DNA of 16,933 nucleotides from JBQCHF01 sp051954955 (GTDB lineage Bacteria; Actinomycetota; Actinomycetes; Motilibacterales; Motilibacteraceae): NCBI GenBank assembly GCA_051954955.1, contig JBQCHF010000176.1:1-16933 (forward strand), written 5' to 3'. The position numbers were made by a program, and so were the translations under genes. This document shows positions 1-6,954 of this stretch, one piece after another; within the stretch, counting starts at the first letter, position 1, and each line of letters begins with the position of its first letter. The notes beneath the pieces are model-generated. The model saw only the letters and a program-made list of their open reading frames with translations. It was not told the origin of the DNA and did no database searches.

Positions 1-323
1 GGCGGCCCGGTCCCGGCCACCAGGACGCCGCGGCCGCCGGCCGCGCTGGTCCACAGCGCCGCGCCCGCCCCCGTCGCGGTCACCGTGACCGAGGCGGTCG
101 ACGGGGGCTCGACGAGCGCGGGCAGGCCGACGCCGAGCGCGTCGCTGAGACGCAGCAGGGTGGCCACGCCCGGGTTCGCCGTGCCCTGCTCCACGTTGAC
201 CACCGCCCGCCGGCTGAGCCCGGCGGCCTCGGCCAGCTGGTCCAAGGTCCAGCGTCGTTCCTGCCGGTGCCGGCGGACCCGGCTGCCGATGGCGGCCGAG
301 AGCGCTGCGGCGGTGGCGTCCAC
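1..323 (-). CDS. XRE-family transcriptional regulator, N-terminal part (cut by window start)
   Basis: The gene reads leftward and runs off base 1, so only about 107 residues are present. They contain a classical helix-turn-helix of the XRE/Cro type (RHRQERRWTLDQLAEAAGLS, then RRAVVNVEQGTANPGVATLL). After a linker (VEPPSTASVTVT) the start of a second domain is visible; in this family that is usually a small-molecule-binding cupin, which is inferred because it lies outside the window. I prefer the GTG at 321-323: a TANNNT hexamer (TAGATT, minus strand, 331-336) sits 7 bases upstream, as in leaderless actinobacterial genes, and a palindrome covers that hexamer. An in-frame ATG at 354-356 would add 11 residues but would place the palindrome inside the coding region. 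The gene follows sdhB on the same strand, 67 bases from its stop. Confidence 0.8.
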   Translation of the reverse strand, partial: MDATAAALSAAIGSRVRRHRQERRWTLDQLAEAAGLSRRAVVNVEQGTANPGVATLLRLSDALGVGLPALVEPPSTASVTVTATGAGAALWTSAAGGRGVLVAGTGP

Positions 324-324
324 G

Positions 325-344
325 GAGTGCAATCTAGTGCACTC
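325..344. promoter_or_regulatory. Palindromic operator at the start of the XRE regulator
   Basis: A perfect inverted repeat with 7-bp arms (GAGTGCA and TGCACTC) around a 6-bp centre lies immediately upstream of the GTG start of the XRE gene and overlaps its candidate -10 (TAGATT). GTGCA/TGCAC-type dyads are typical sites for XRE regulators, so autoregulation is inferred. No binding evidence exists in the sequence itself. Confidence 0.55.
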
Positions 345-390
345 TGGAGCCCCCATGGTGCATTGCGTGGGGGAGCGGGGAAGCGCGCGG

Positions 391-1107
391 TCAGACCGTC
401 CGGCGGACCAGCTCCTGCTTCACCTCGGCGATCAGCTGCGTCACCGGGATGTCCCGGGGGCAGGCGTCGGTGCAGTTGAAGATGGTTCGGCAGCGCCAGA
501 CGCCGTACCGGCTGTTCATCACCTCGAGGTGCTCGTCGGCGCCCTGGTCCCGGCTGTCGAAGACGAACCGGTGGGCGTTCACGATGGCGGCGGGTCCGAC
601 GTAGGACCCGTCCACCCAGTACACCGGGCAGGATCCGGTGCAGGCGGCGCAGAGGATGCACTTCGTGCCCTCGTCGTAGCGCTCGCGCTCCTGCGGGGAC
701 TGCCGTCGCTCCCGGGTGGGTTCCTGCCCGCGGGTGATCAGCCAAGGCCGGACCTCGCGGATGGTGTCGAAGAACGGCTCCATGTCCACGACGAGGTCCT
801 TGAGCACCGGCAGCGCCTTGAGCGGCTCGACGGTCACCTCGTCGCCGAGGTCCCGCAGCAGCACCTTGCAGGCGAGCCGGTTGACGCCGTCGATCCGCAT
901 CGCGTCCGAGCCGCACACCCCGTGCGCGCAGGAGCGGCGGAACGTGAGGGTGCCGTCGAGGTACCACTTGACGTGGTGCAGCGCGTCCAGCACCCGGTCA
1001 CCGTGCCGGCGGGGCACGATGTAGGTCTCCCAGTGCGGCTCGGCGTCCACCTCCGGGTCGAAGCGGCGGATCCTGAGCCGCAGCTGCCCGTCCTCGTCTA
1101 CGGCCAT
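391..1107 (-). CDS. sdhB: Succinate dehydrogenase / fumarate reductase iron-sulfur subunit
   Basis: 238 residues, normal length for SdhB. The protein carries electrons from the flavin of SdhA through three Fe-S clusters to quinone in the membrane-bound complex II. All ligands are visible: the [2Fe-2S] motif SCAHGVCGSDAM followed by RLAC (the Asp in place of a third Cys is also found in E. coli SdhB), CILCAACTGSCPVYW for the [4Fe-4S] and first [3Fe-4S] ligands, and WRCRTIFNCTDACPRDIP for the remaining ones. It closely resembles the mycobacterial/actinobacterial SdhB type. The ATG at 1105-1107 has a GAGG-rich sequence a few bases upstream. What is odd is the context: sdhA and sdhC are not upstream; instead there is a short repeat array and a divergent cupin gene, and an XRE regulator follows. 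The subunit must therefore pair with SdhA encoded elsewhere, or be a second copy. Confidence 0.93.
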   Translation of the reverse strand: MAVDEDGQLRLRIRRFDPEVDAEPHWETYIVPRRHGDRVLDALHHVKWYLDGTLTFRRSCAHGVCGSDAMRIDGVNRLACKVLLRDLGDEVTVEPLKALPVLKDLVVDMEPFFDTIREVRPWLITRGQEPTRERRQSPQERERYDEGTKCILCAACTGSCPVYWVDGSYVGPAAIVNAHRFVFDSRDQGADEHLEVMNSRYGVWRCRTIFNCTDACPRDIPVTQLIAEVKQELVRRTV

Positions 1108-1126
1108 CGGCCTCGCCTCGCTCGGA

Positions 1127-1207
1127 TCAGCGTGAGCCTGGAATCAGCGTGAGCTTCGAATCACCGTGAGATTCGAATCACCGTGAGCTTCGAATCACCG
1201 TGAGCAC
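1127..1207. repeat. 17-bp tandem repeat, about 4.8 copies, upstream of sdhB
   Basis: Units start at 1127, 1144, 1161 and 1178, with a partial fifth at 1195-1207. The consensus is TCACCGTGAGCTTCGAA; units 1 and 2 have TCAGC and unit 1 ends CTGGAA. Each unit holds two small palindromes, TCAC-C-GTGA and TTCGAA. The array begins 20 bases upstream of the sdhB start codon, so it occupies its 5' untranslated or promoter region. Function is unknown; regulator binding, phase-like length variation or simple slippage are all possible. Confidence 0.85.
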
Positions 1208-1354
1208 AGCGTTCTACCTTCGCTCGCATCGTGCCACGACGTCGTCGCCGCGTTGTCTCCGATGGCTGTCCGAGGGTGCCGATCCGACGGTGGCGCGGCG
1301 CTCCGTCGCGGTGGCACCGTGGGCTGTCGCAGTCGTCGGAGAAGGGGCCCTGAC

Positions 1355-1687
1355 ATGCAGAAGTTCTCCCTCGAGGCACTGGGGCGCGAGCACCTCGAGC
1401 GTGCGCGGACCGAGAGCTCGGGTCGCAGCGCGGGGACCGTGAACGGCGGCCACGAGCAGGTGCTGCGCCAGACCCTGGTGGCGCTCACGGCGGGGACCAG
1501 GCTGGGAGAGCACGAGAACCCCGGCGAGGCGACGGTGCAGGTCCTCGACGGCCGGGTGCGGCTGAGCGCCGGCGGCGACGCCTGGGAGGGGCGGCGAGGC
1601 GACCTCATCGTCATCCCTCCGGCGCGGCACGACCTGCAGGCGATCGAGGACGCCGTGGTGCTGCTCACCGTGGCGAAGAATTCCTGA
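1355..1687 (+). CDS. Small single-domain cupin protein
   Basis: 110 residues, a single cupin barrel. The region LGEHENPGEATVQVLDGRVR (50-69) is the first cupin motif and GDLIVIPPARHDLQA (82-96) the second; H53, E58 and H92 are candidate metal ligands, although the classic HxH pair is incomplete. There is no signal peptide or membrane segment, so it should be cytoplasmic. The ATG at 1355 is preceded by GGAGAAGGGG at 1338-1347, which is why I reject the longer reading frame starting at 1253. It is divergent from sdhB and convergent with the GntR regulator gene (12-base gap). Similar small cupins are common in actinobacteria and mostly uncharacterised; no substrate can be named, and a link to the sugar-acid operon is not shown. 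Confidence 0.82.
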   Translation: MQKFSLEALGREHLERARTESSGRSAGTVNGGHEQVLRQTLVALTAGTRLGEHENPGEATVQVLDGRVRLSAGGDAWEGRRGDLIVIPPARHDLQAIEDAVVLLTVAKNS

Positions 1688-1699
1688 ACCATCGACCGA

Positions 1700-2461
1700 T
1701 CAGGAGACGTCCTCGTCCCACATCGACCGCATCTCCTCCAGCGCCTGCTCCATGATCCGCACCATGGCGTGGTGTGCCCGGCCCGGGTCGCGGCGCTGGA
1801 TGGCCTGGGCGACGTCGGCGTGCAGGTGCAGCGCCTCCTCGTTGGGGTGGTGCGGCATCAAGCCGTAGTGGTGGCGACCGGAGAGCACCTCGGCGACGAG
1901 CTCGTGCAGCTTGGCGAACATCTCGTTGCCGCTGGCCAGCAGGATCTGGCGGTGGAAGGCGATGTCCAGCTCGAGGAAGGCCGCCTCGTCATCGCGCTGC
2001 GCGACGGCCCACATGCGGGCTGCGGTGGACACCAGCTCGCTGGCCTCGTCAGGGGTGGCGCGCCCGGCGGCCAGCTGTGCGGCCTGCGGCTCGATGGCCG
2101 TGCGCAGCTCGGTGATCGACCGCAGCTGCACGTTGCGCTCGCGCGAGGCGAGCCGCCAGCGGATGACGGACGGGTCGTAGACGTTCCAGTCGGCCAGCGG
2201 CCGCACCGTGGTGCCCACGCGCCGGCGCGACTCCACCAGCCCCATGGACGAGAGCACCCGCAGGGCCTCCCGGACGACGGACCGGGACACCCGGTGCCGC
2301 TCGGCGAGTGCGTCGATGTAGAGCACCGAGCCAGTGGGCAGCTCGCCGCCGCAGACGGCCGTCCCGAGCTCGTCCAGCACCCGGGCGTGCAGCCCGCTGG
2401 CGGCGAGGGCGGGGGGGCCGCTGCCGGCGACGGCGGGGGGGAGCGAGGGGTCGGTGGCCAC
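1700..2461 (-). CDS. GntR-family (FadR/FCD subfamily) regulator of the sugar-acid operon
   Basis: 253 residues. A winged helix occupies about residues 24-90 (ALAERHRVSRSVVREALRVL is the recognition region), followed by an all-helical FCD ligand domain at about 112-240 with D166, H170 and H214 as likely metal ligands (LELDIAFH, HLHADV). The linker sequence DWNVYDPSVIRWRL is typical of FadR-type repressors controlling hexonate genes such as dgoR. The start is a GTG at 2459-2461; no ribosome-binding site is visible, but a TANNNT hexamer (TACGCT, 2468-2473 on the minus strand) ends 6 bases upstream, consistent with a leaderless message. The gene is divergent from the eight-gene operon, so it is inferred to repress it and itself, with a sugar acid or its 2-keto-3-deoxy product as inducer. 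Confidence 0.88.
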   Translation of the reverse strand: MATDPSLPPAVAGSGPPALAASGLHARVLDELGTAVCGGELPTGSVLYIDALAERHRVSRSVVREALRVLSSMGLVESRRRVGTTVRPLADWNVYDPSVIRWRLASRERNVQLRSITELRTAIEPQAAQLAAGRATPDEASELVSTAARMWAVAQRDDEAAFLELDIAFHRQILLASGNEMFAKLHELVAEVLSGRHHYGLMPHHPNEEALHLHADVAQAIQRRDPGRAHHAMVRIMEQALEEMRSMWDEDVS

Positions 2462-2644
2462 CGATAAAGCGTACCGATGGACCCCTGGGGGTTGCCTAAA
2501 TCGGACTTATGTGACTAACGTGCCCGCACTCAGCCGACCTGTGCTCGAGCGCCTGCCCATCCCGGTACGGCCCGGCGCTCAGCCCGCGCAGGTCGCGTGG
2601 CGGTTCCCAACCCGGATGGGGCCACAACAGAAGTGGAGAGGTAC
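2462..2644 (+). promoter_or_regulatory. Divergent control region between the GntR gene and the sugar-acid operon
   Basis: Candidate plus-strand promoter: TTGCCT (2492-2497), 18-bp spacer, TAACGT (2516-2521). Dyads that could serve a GntR repressor are ACCCC/GGGGT (2481-2492) and the A/T-rich stretch 2497-2518, which contains related GACTTA and GACTAA elements 9 bp apart (2504 and 2513). A 7-bp dyad GAGCGCC/GGCGCTC (2547-2580) lies in the leader. GGAGAGG at 2635-2641 is the ribosome-binding site of the binding-protein gene. The promoter and operator assignments are weak by sequence alone. Confidence 0.4.
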
Positions 2645-3949
2645 GTGATTAGGCGTTCAGCCTCAGCGCTCTCGCTGGCGTTCGCGGCGACCCTGGCCCT
2701 GGCCGGGTGCGGCGGTGGCAGCGGTTCGGCCAGCGGTGACAGCGGTTCGGGGTCCCAGACGGTCCACGTGACCCTGGCCAACCACGTCTGGACCGAGAAC
2801 ATCAAGAAGGACCTGCCGGCCTTCGAGAAGCAGAGCGGGCTCAAGGTGGAGATCACCCAGCTCGGCGAGGACCAGCTCTCGGACCAGTACAACGTCAAGC
2901 TCAACGCCGGCTCGAGCGACCTCGACGTGATGATGTACCGGCCGCTGCAGGAGGGGAAGCTGTTCGCCAAGAACGGCTACCTCGCCGACCTCACCGACAA
3001 GGTGAAGTCCGCCCAGGACTGGAACTGGAGCGACTTCGAGGACGGCCCGGTCAAGTCCACGACCTACAAGGACAAGGTGGTCGGCGTCCCGCTCATCACC
3101 GAGCAGGAGGTCCTCTACTACCGCAAGGACCTGCTCCAGAAGGCCGGCATCTCCGCGCCCCCGAAGACGCTCGACGAGCTCAAGGCCGATGCGGCCAAGA
3201 TCAAGCAGCAGAACCCGGGCATCGCCGGCTTCGTGGCCCGCACCGGCAAGTCCGCCGCGGTGACGCAGTTCTCCAGCTTCCTGTACAGCATGGGCGGAGA
3301 CTTCATCGACGACAGCGGCAAGGCCGCCATCAACACTCCCGAGGCCAAGCAGGCCTACGCCATGTACGGCTCGCTCATCCGCGAGCTCGGCCCGGCCCAG
3401 GTCAGCACCGACATGAGCTGGCCCGAGGCGATGGCGATCTTCACCCAGGGCAAGGCGGCCTTCTACACCGAGGCCGACTCCCTCTACGCCAACGCCACCG
3501 ACCCGGCCAAGTCCAAGGTCTCGGACACCGTCGGGTTCGCCCCGTTCCCGGCCGGCCCGGCCGGCTCCAAGCCCTACAACGTCCCGTCCTGGGCGCTGGG
3601 CATCAACAGCGCCTCGAAGAACCAGGACAACGCCTGGAAGTTCATCAAGTGGGCCACCTCGAAGGAGGAGGTCCTGGCCAACCAGAAGGCGGGCGTGCCG
3701 GGCGCGCGCCAGTCGGTCTGGGACGACCCTGCCGGGACGGCCACCTACCCGAAGGACCTGGCCGCGGCCATCGCCGTGAGCACCAAGAACGGCATCGGCC
3801 ACGACCGGCCGCTCGTCATCAAGGTGCCCGAGGCCCGCGAGATCGTCGGTCAGCCCATCGTCGACGCCATCACCGGCAAGGACCCTGCCGCCTCGGCGGA
3901 CCAGGCCGAGAAGGCCTTCCAGCAGCTGTTGGACGACGAGAACAAGTAG
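2645..3949 (+). CDS. ABC transporter extracellular solute-binding lipoprotein (CUT1-type)
   Basis: 434 residues from GTG at 2645, chosen because GGAGAGG precedes it and because it gives a clean signal peptide: basic IRR, a hydrophobic stretch and the lipobox LALAGC with lipidated Cys22. A longer frame from 2597 would put 16 charged residues ahead of the signal. A Gly/Ser linker follows, then a two-lobed sugar-binding fold typical of extracellular solute-binding protein family 1 (for example DLDVMMYRPLQEGKLFAKNG and FIKWATSKEEVLANQKAGVP). It should sit on the outer face of the membrane and hand its ligand to the two permeases encoded next. Genomic context suggests a sugar acid or a sugar-acid-containing glycoside as ligand; the sequence does not identify it. 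Confidence 0.9.
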   Translation: MIRRSASALSLAFAATLALAGCGGGSGSASGDSGSGSQTVHVTLANHVWTENIKKDLPAFEKQSGLKVEITQLGEDQLSDQYNVKLNAGSSDLDVMMYRPLQEGKLFAKNGYLADLTDKVKSAQDWNWSDFEDGPVKSTTYKDKVVGVPLITEQEVLYYRKDLLQKAGISAPPKTLDELKADAAKIKQQNPGIAGFVARTGKSAAVTQFSSFLYSMGGDFIDDSGKAAINTPEAKQAYAMYGSLIRELGPAQVSTDMSWPEAMAIFTQGKAAFYTEADSLYANATDPAKSKVSDTVGFAPFPAGPAGSKPYNVPSWALGINSASKNQDNAWKFIKWATSKEEVLANQKAGVPGARQSVWDDPAGTATYPKDLAAAIAVSTKNGIGHDRPLVIKVPEAREIVGQPIVDAITGKDPAASADQAEKAFQQLLDDENK

Positions 3950-3960
3950 TCTCCGCCACC

Positions 3961-3998
3961 CGGTGGGGCCGGTCGTGACAGACCGGCCGGCCCCACCG
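3961..3998 (+). terminator. Intercistronic stem-loop after the binding-protein gene
   Basis: Perfect 12-bp stem, CGGTGGGGCCGG (3961-3972) and CCGGCCCCACCG (3987-3998), with a 14-base loop, beginning 11 bases after the stop codon. No T-run follows. Such structures after binding-protein genes often act as leaky terminators or 3' stabilisers, giving more binding protein than permease. That role is inferred here. Confidence 0.7.
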
Positions 3999-4034
3999 TC
4001 GTCGGCCCCCCAACCCCCCACCGAAGGCTTTGTC

Positions 4035-4973
4035 ATGGCGATCGCGACGACGGACCGTCGAGCACGCAGGGCGGACCTGCCCGCAGTCCGGGCCTGGTCC
4101 CGCTGGATCAACGGCCACGTGAAGTGGGTCTTCGCGGCGCCGGCCATGGCCTTCGTCGCCGTGCTGATCGTCTTCCCGGTCGGCTGGACGGTGTTCCTCA
4201 GCCTGACCGACGCGGAAGGCTCGGTGCGGGCGGAGAAGTCCTTCGTCGGGCTCAGCAACTACCTCGACGTCCTCACCGACACCCATCGGTTCTGGCCGGC
4301 GGTGCTGCGCACGGGGATCTTCACCGGCGTCGCGCTGGCGCTCGAGCTGGTCCTCGGCCTGGCCGTGGCCCTGCTGCTCTGGCGACCGTTCCGCGGCGAG
4401 AAGTGGGTGCGCGCCATCATCCTGATGCCGCTGGTCGCGACCCCGGTCGCCGTCGGCATGATGTGGCGGCTCATCCTGGACCCGAACATCGGGTTCGCCA
4501 ACGCGATGCTCGGGTGGGTCGGCATCCCGCCCCAGCCGTGGCTGAGCAGCCCGAGCAGCGCTCTGGTGACCACCGCGCTCATCGACGTCTGGCAGTGGAC
4601 CCCGATGGTCGCCCTCATCCTGCTCGCCGGCCTCACCTCGCTCTCCGACGAGCCGCAGGAGGCCGCGCTGGTGGACGGTGCCTCGGCGTGGCAGCGCTTC
4701 CGGCACGTGACGCTGCCGCTGCTGGCCCCGACCCTGGTCGTCGCCGTCCTGCTGAGAGGGATCGACGCGATCAAGACCTTCGACATCCTCTACTCGACGA
4801 AGGGCAAGGGCGGCGGCTCCTTCCACGAGGTCGAGACGCTCAACGTGTACGCGTACGGGCTGAGCTTCGACTACAACGAGTACGGCATCGCCAGCGCCGT
4901 CCTGATCATCTTCTTCCTCCTCATCGTGGCCTGCATGTGGCTGGTCACCGCTCGCGCCGGGAGGGACTCGTGA
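4035..4973 (+). CDS. ABC sugar importer permease 1 (MalF/UgpA-type)
   Basis: 312 residues with about six hydrophobic segments, starting near residues 31-56 (WVFAAPAMAFVAVLIVFPVG) and ending at 285-304. The cytoplasmic EAA loop that contacts the ATPase is clear: EAALVDGASAWQRFRHVTLP (209-228). It forms the membrane pore with the next gene product. The ATG at 4035 has GAAGG at 4023-4027; the frame is open further upstream, but that part would run through the stem-loop. It follows the binding-protein gene after 85 bases and overlaps the next gene by one base (TGATG). Substrate is unknown and inferred from context to be a sugar acid or derivative. Confidence 0.9.
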   Translation: MAIATTDRRARRADLPAVRAWSRWINGHVKWVFAAPAMAFVAVLIVFPVGWTVFLSLTDAEGSVRAEKSFVGLSNYLDVLTDTHRFWPAVLRTGIFTGVALALELVLGLAVALLLWRPFRGEKWVRAIILMPLVATPVAVGMMWRLILDPNIGFANAMLGWVGIPPQPWLSSPSSALVTTALIDVWQWTPMVALILLAGLTSLSDEPQEAALVDGASAWQRFRHVTLPLLAPTLVVAVLLRGIDAIKTFDILYSTKGKGGGSFHEVETLNVYAYGLSFDYNEYGIASAVLIIFFLLIVACMWLVTARAGRDS

Positions 4974-5794
4974 TGTCGACCCGCACCGTCACGCCGGCCT
5001 ACCGGACGTTCCGGACGGTCGCCCTCGTCGTGGTCGCCCTGGTGCTCATCGCGCCGCTGGTCTGGATGGTCCTGGCCTCGTTCAAAACCACCGTGGACAT
5101 CTACAACCCGGGCAAGGTCCTCTTCCACCCGACGATCTCGCACTACGTCAAGGTGCTCAAGCAGGCGAACTACCTCCAGTTCGTCCTCAACAGCTTCTGG
5201 GTGGCGTTCGCCTCGACGGCTATCTCGCTCGTCCTGGGCGTGCCCGCGGCCTACTCGATGAGCCGGTTCTCGATGCGGCGCTCGGCGCTGGTCGTGCTCA
5301 TGGCGCGCGTCATCCCCGGCGTCTCGCTCCTGGTGCCCTGGTTCTACGTCTTCTCGAACCTGCACCTGGTGGGCGGCTACACGGTGCTGATCCTGAGCCA
5401 CATGTTCGTGGCGCTGCCGCTGGTCGTCTACATCATGATGGGCTACTTCGACGCGCTCCCTCCCGAGCTGGAGGAGGCGGGGCAGGTGGACGGCCTGACG
5501 GTCATCGGCACCTTCTGGCACATCACGATGCGGCTCGCGGTCCCCGGCATCGCGACGGCGGGCATCCTGTCCTTCATCTTCTCCTGGAACAACTTCATGT
5601 TCGCGCTCGTGCTCTCCGGCGAGCGGAGCAAGACGCTGCCCGTCGCGATCTTCAACTTCGTCGGCTACGCGAGCATCGACTGGGGCGGTCTGATGGCCGC
5701 CGCGACGGTCGTGACCCTTCCGATCATCGTCATCGCGCTGTTCACGCAGAAGTACATCGTCTCCGGTCTCACGGCAGGGGCCACGAAGGGATGA
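4973..5794 (+). CDS. ABC sugar importer permease 2 (MalG/UgpE-type)
   Basis: 273 residues, six predicted membrane segments, the first at about 16-36. The EAA loop reads ELEEAGQVDGLTVIGTFWHI (165-184), close to the CUT1 consensus but with Gly in place of the second Ala. It pairs with permease 1. Translation is probably coupled: the ATG at 4973 overlaps the preceding stop, with GGGAGGG a few bases upstream; an in-frame GTG at 4970 is also possible. Its own stop overlaps the dgoD start. No ATP-binding subunit gene lies in the operon or anywhere else in the window, so the importer probably uses a shared ATPase of the MsiK type, as other actinobacterial CUT1 systems do. Confidence 0.9.
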   Translation: MSTRTVTPAYRTFRTVALVVVALVLIAPLVWMVLASFKTTVDIYNPGKVLFHPTISHYVKVLKQANYLQFVLNSFWVAFASTAISLVLGVPAAYSMSRFSMRRSALVVLMARVIPGVSLLVPWFYVFSNLHLVGGYTVLILSHMFVALPLVVYIMMGYFDALPPELEEAGQVDGLTVIGTFWHITMRLAVPGIATAGILSFIFSWNNFMFALVLSGERSKTLPVAIFNFVGYASIDWGGLMAAATVVTLPIIVIALFTQKYIVSGLTAGATKG

Positions 5795-6954
5795 GCCGCA
5801 TGGCCGGCAGCGACATCGCGCGCGTCGAGACCTTCCTGGTGGCTCCGCGCTGGCTCTTCGTCCGGATCGAGACCGCCGACGGCGTGGTGGGCTGGGGCGA
5901 GGCGACCTGCGAGGGCCGCTCGGAGACCGTGCAGGCGGCCCTCACCCAGCTCTCCGAGCTGCTCCTCGGTCAGGACGCGCGGCGCATCGAGGACCTCTGG
6001 CAGGTGCTCACCAAGGCCTCGTTCTACCGGGGCGGCGCCATCCTGGCCAGTGCGGTCGCGGGCATCGACCAGGCCCTGTGGGACATCAAGGGCAGGCAGC
6101 TGGGGGTGCCGGTGCACGACCTGCTCGGCGGCGCGGTGCGCGAGCGCATCCGCGTCTACGGCTGGGTCGGCGGCGACGAGCCGGCCGAGGTCGCCGAGCA
6201 CATCCAGGCCCAGCTCGACGCAGGCCTCACCGCGGTGAAGATGAACGCCAGCGGGCGGATGCGCCCGCTGGCCTCCAGCGCCGAGCTCGAGCTGGTGGTG
6301 GCGCGGGTGGCTGCCGCACGCGAGGTCCTGGGTCCGCAGCGCGACGTCGCGGTCGACTTCCACGGCCGGTTCACCCTCGCCGACGTGCGGCGGATCGCGC
6401 CGCTGCTGGAGCAGTTCCACCCGTTCTTCCTGGAGGAGCCGGTGCTCCCGGAGAACTCGCACCTCATCGGGCAGGTCGTGGCCACCACGGCCACCCCGGT
6501 CGCCACCGGCGAGCGCCTCTACAACCGGCAGGAGTTCCTGCCGGTGCTGCGGGCGGGGATCGCGGTGGCGCAGCCGGACCTCTCGCACGCCGGCGGCATC
6601 ACCGAGGTCCGCAAGATCGCCGCCCTCGCGGAGGTCTTCGACGTCCAGCTCGCCCCGCACTGCCCCCTGGGCCCGATTGCGCTGGCCGCCTGCCTGCAGG
6701 TCGGCTTCGCCACCCCCAACCACCTGATCCAGGAGCAGAGCCTGGGCATCCACTACAACCAGGGCCGGGACGTCCTGGACTACCTGGTGGAGACCAAGCC
6801 GCTGGAGTTCGTGGACGGCCACATCGAGCGGTGGGACGCGCCCGGGCTCGGGATCGACATCGACGAGGCTGCCGTGCGCGCTGCCGCGGAGACGGGCCAT
6901 GCGTGGCGGAACCCGGTGTGGCGCCACGAGAACGGGGGCTTCGCGGAGTGGTGA
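5791..6954 (+). CDS. dgoD: D-galactonate dehydratase (enolase superfamily)
   Basis: 387 residues. It dehydrates D-galactonate to 2-keto-3-deoxy-D-galactonate. The protein aligns end to end with E. coli DgoD by eye: APRWLFVRIETADGVVGWGE, FYRGGAILASAVAGIDQALW, the closely matching QPDLSHAGGITEVRKIA and LAPHCPLGPIALAACLQ, and the C-terminal NPVWRHENGGFAEW. Mg2+ ligands D189, E215 and E241 and the catalytic histidines H191 (DFHGR) and about H290 (PHCPLGP) are present. The ATG at 5791 overlaps the permease stop (ATGA). An in-frame ATG at 5800, 9 bases after GAAGGG, is an equally good start and gives an N-terminus closer to E. coli DgoD. The gene heads the catabolic half of the operon and overlaps the aldolase gene by four bases. 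Confidence 0.92.
   Translation: MSRMAGSDIARVETFLVAPRWLFVRIETADGVVGWGEATCEGRSETVQAALTQLSELLLGQDARRIEDLWQVLTKASFYRGGAILASAVAGIDQALWDIKGRQLGVPVHDLLGGAVRERIRVYGWVGGDEPAEVAEHIQAQLDAGLTAVKMNASGRMRPLASSAELELVVARVAAAREVLGPQRDVAVDFHGRFTLADVRRIAPLLEQFHPFFLEEPVLPENSHLIGQVVATTATPVATGERLYNRQEFLPVLRAGIAVAQPDLSHAGGITEVRKIAALAEVFDVQLAPHCPLGPIALAACLQVGFATPNHLIQEQSLGIHYNQGRDVLDYLVETKPLEFVDGHIERWDAPGLGIDIDEAAVRAAAETGHAWRNPVWRHENGGFAEW

Noticed and set aside
597..965. SdhB seems to lack one cysteine of the [2Fe-2S] motif (CGSD)
   Set aside because: Asp at this position is normal in E. coli and actinobacterial SdhB, so it is not a defect.
1127..1207. CRISPR array
   Set aside because: The units are directly adjacent without spacers and only 17 bp long; it is a simple tandem repeat and no cas gene is present.
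1161..1379. 72-codon minus-strand open frame between sdhB and the cupin gene
   Set aside because: It overlaps the repeat array and the cupin start, is Arg-rich and has no ribosome-binding site.
2663..4258. 531-codon minus-strand open frame antisense to the binding-protein gene
   Set aside because: Low-complexity Gly/Leu/Val/Arg sequence with no motif; the plus strand carries a clear lipoprotein and permease.
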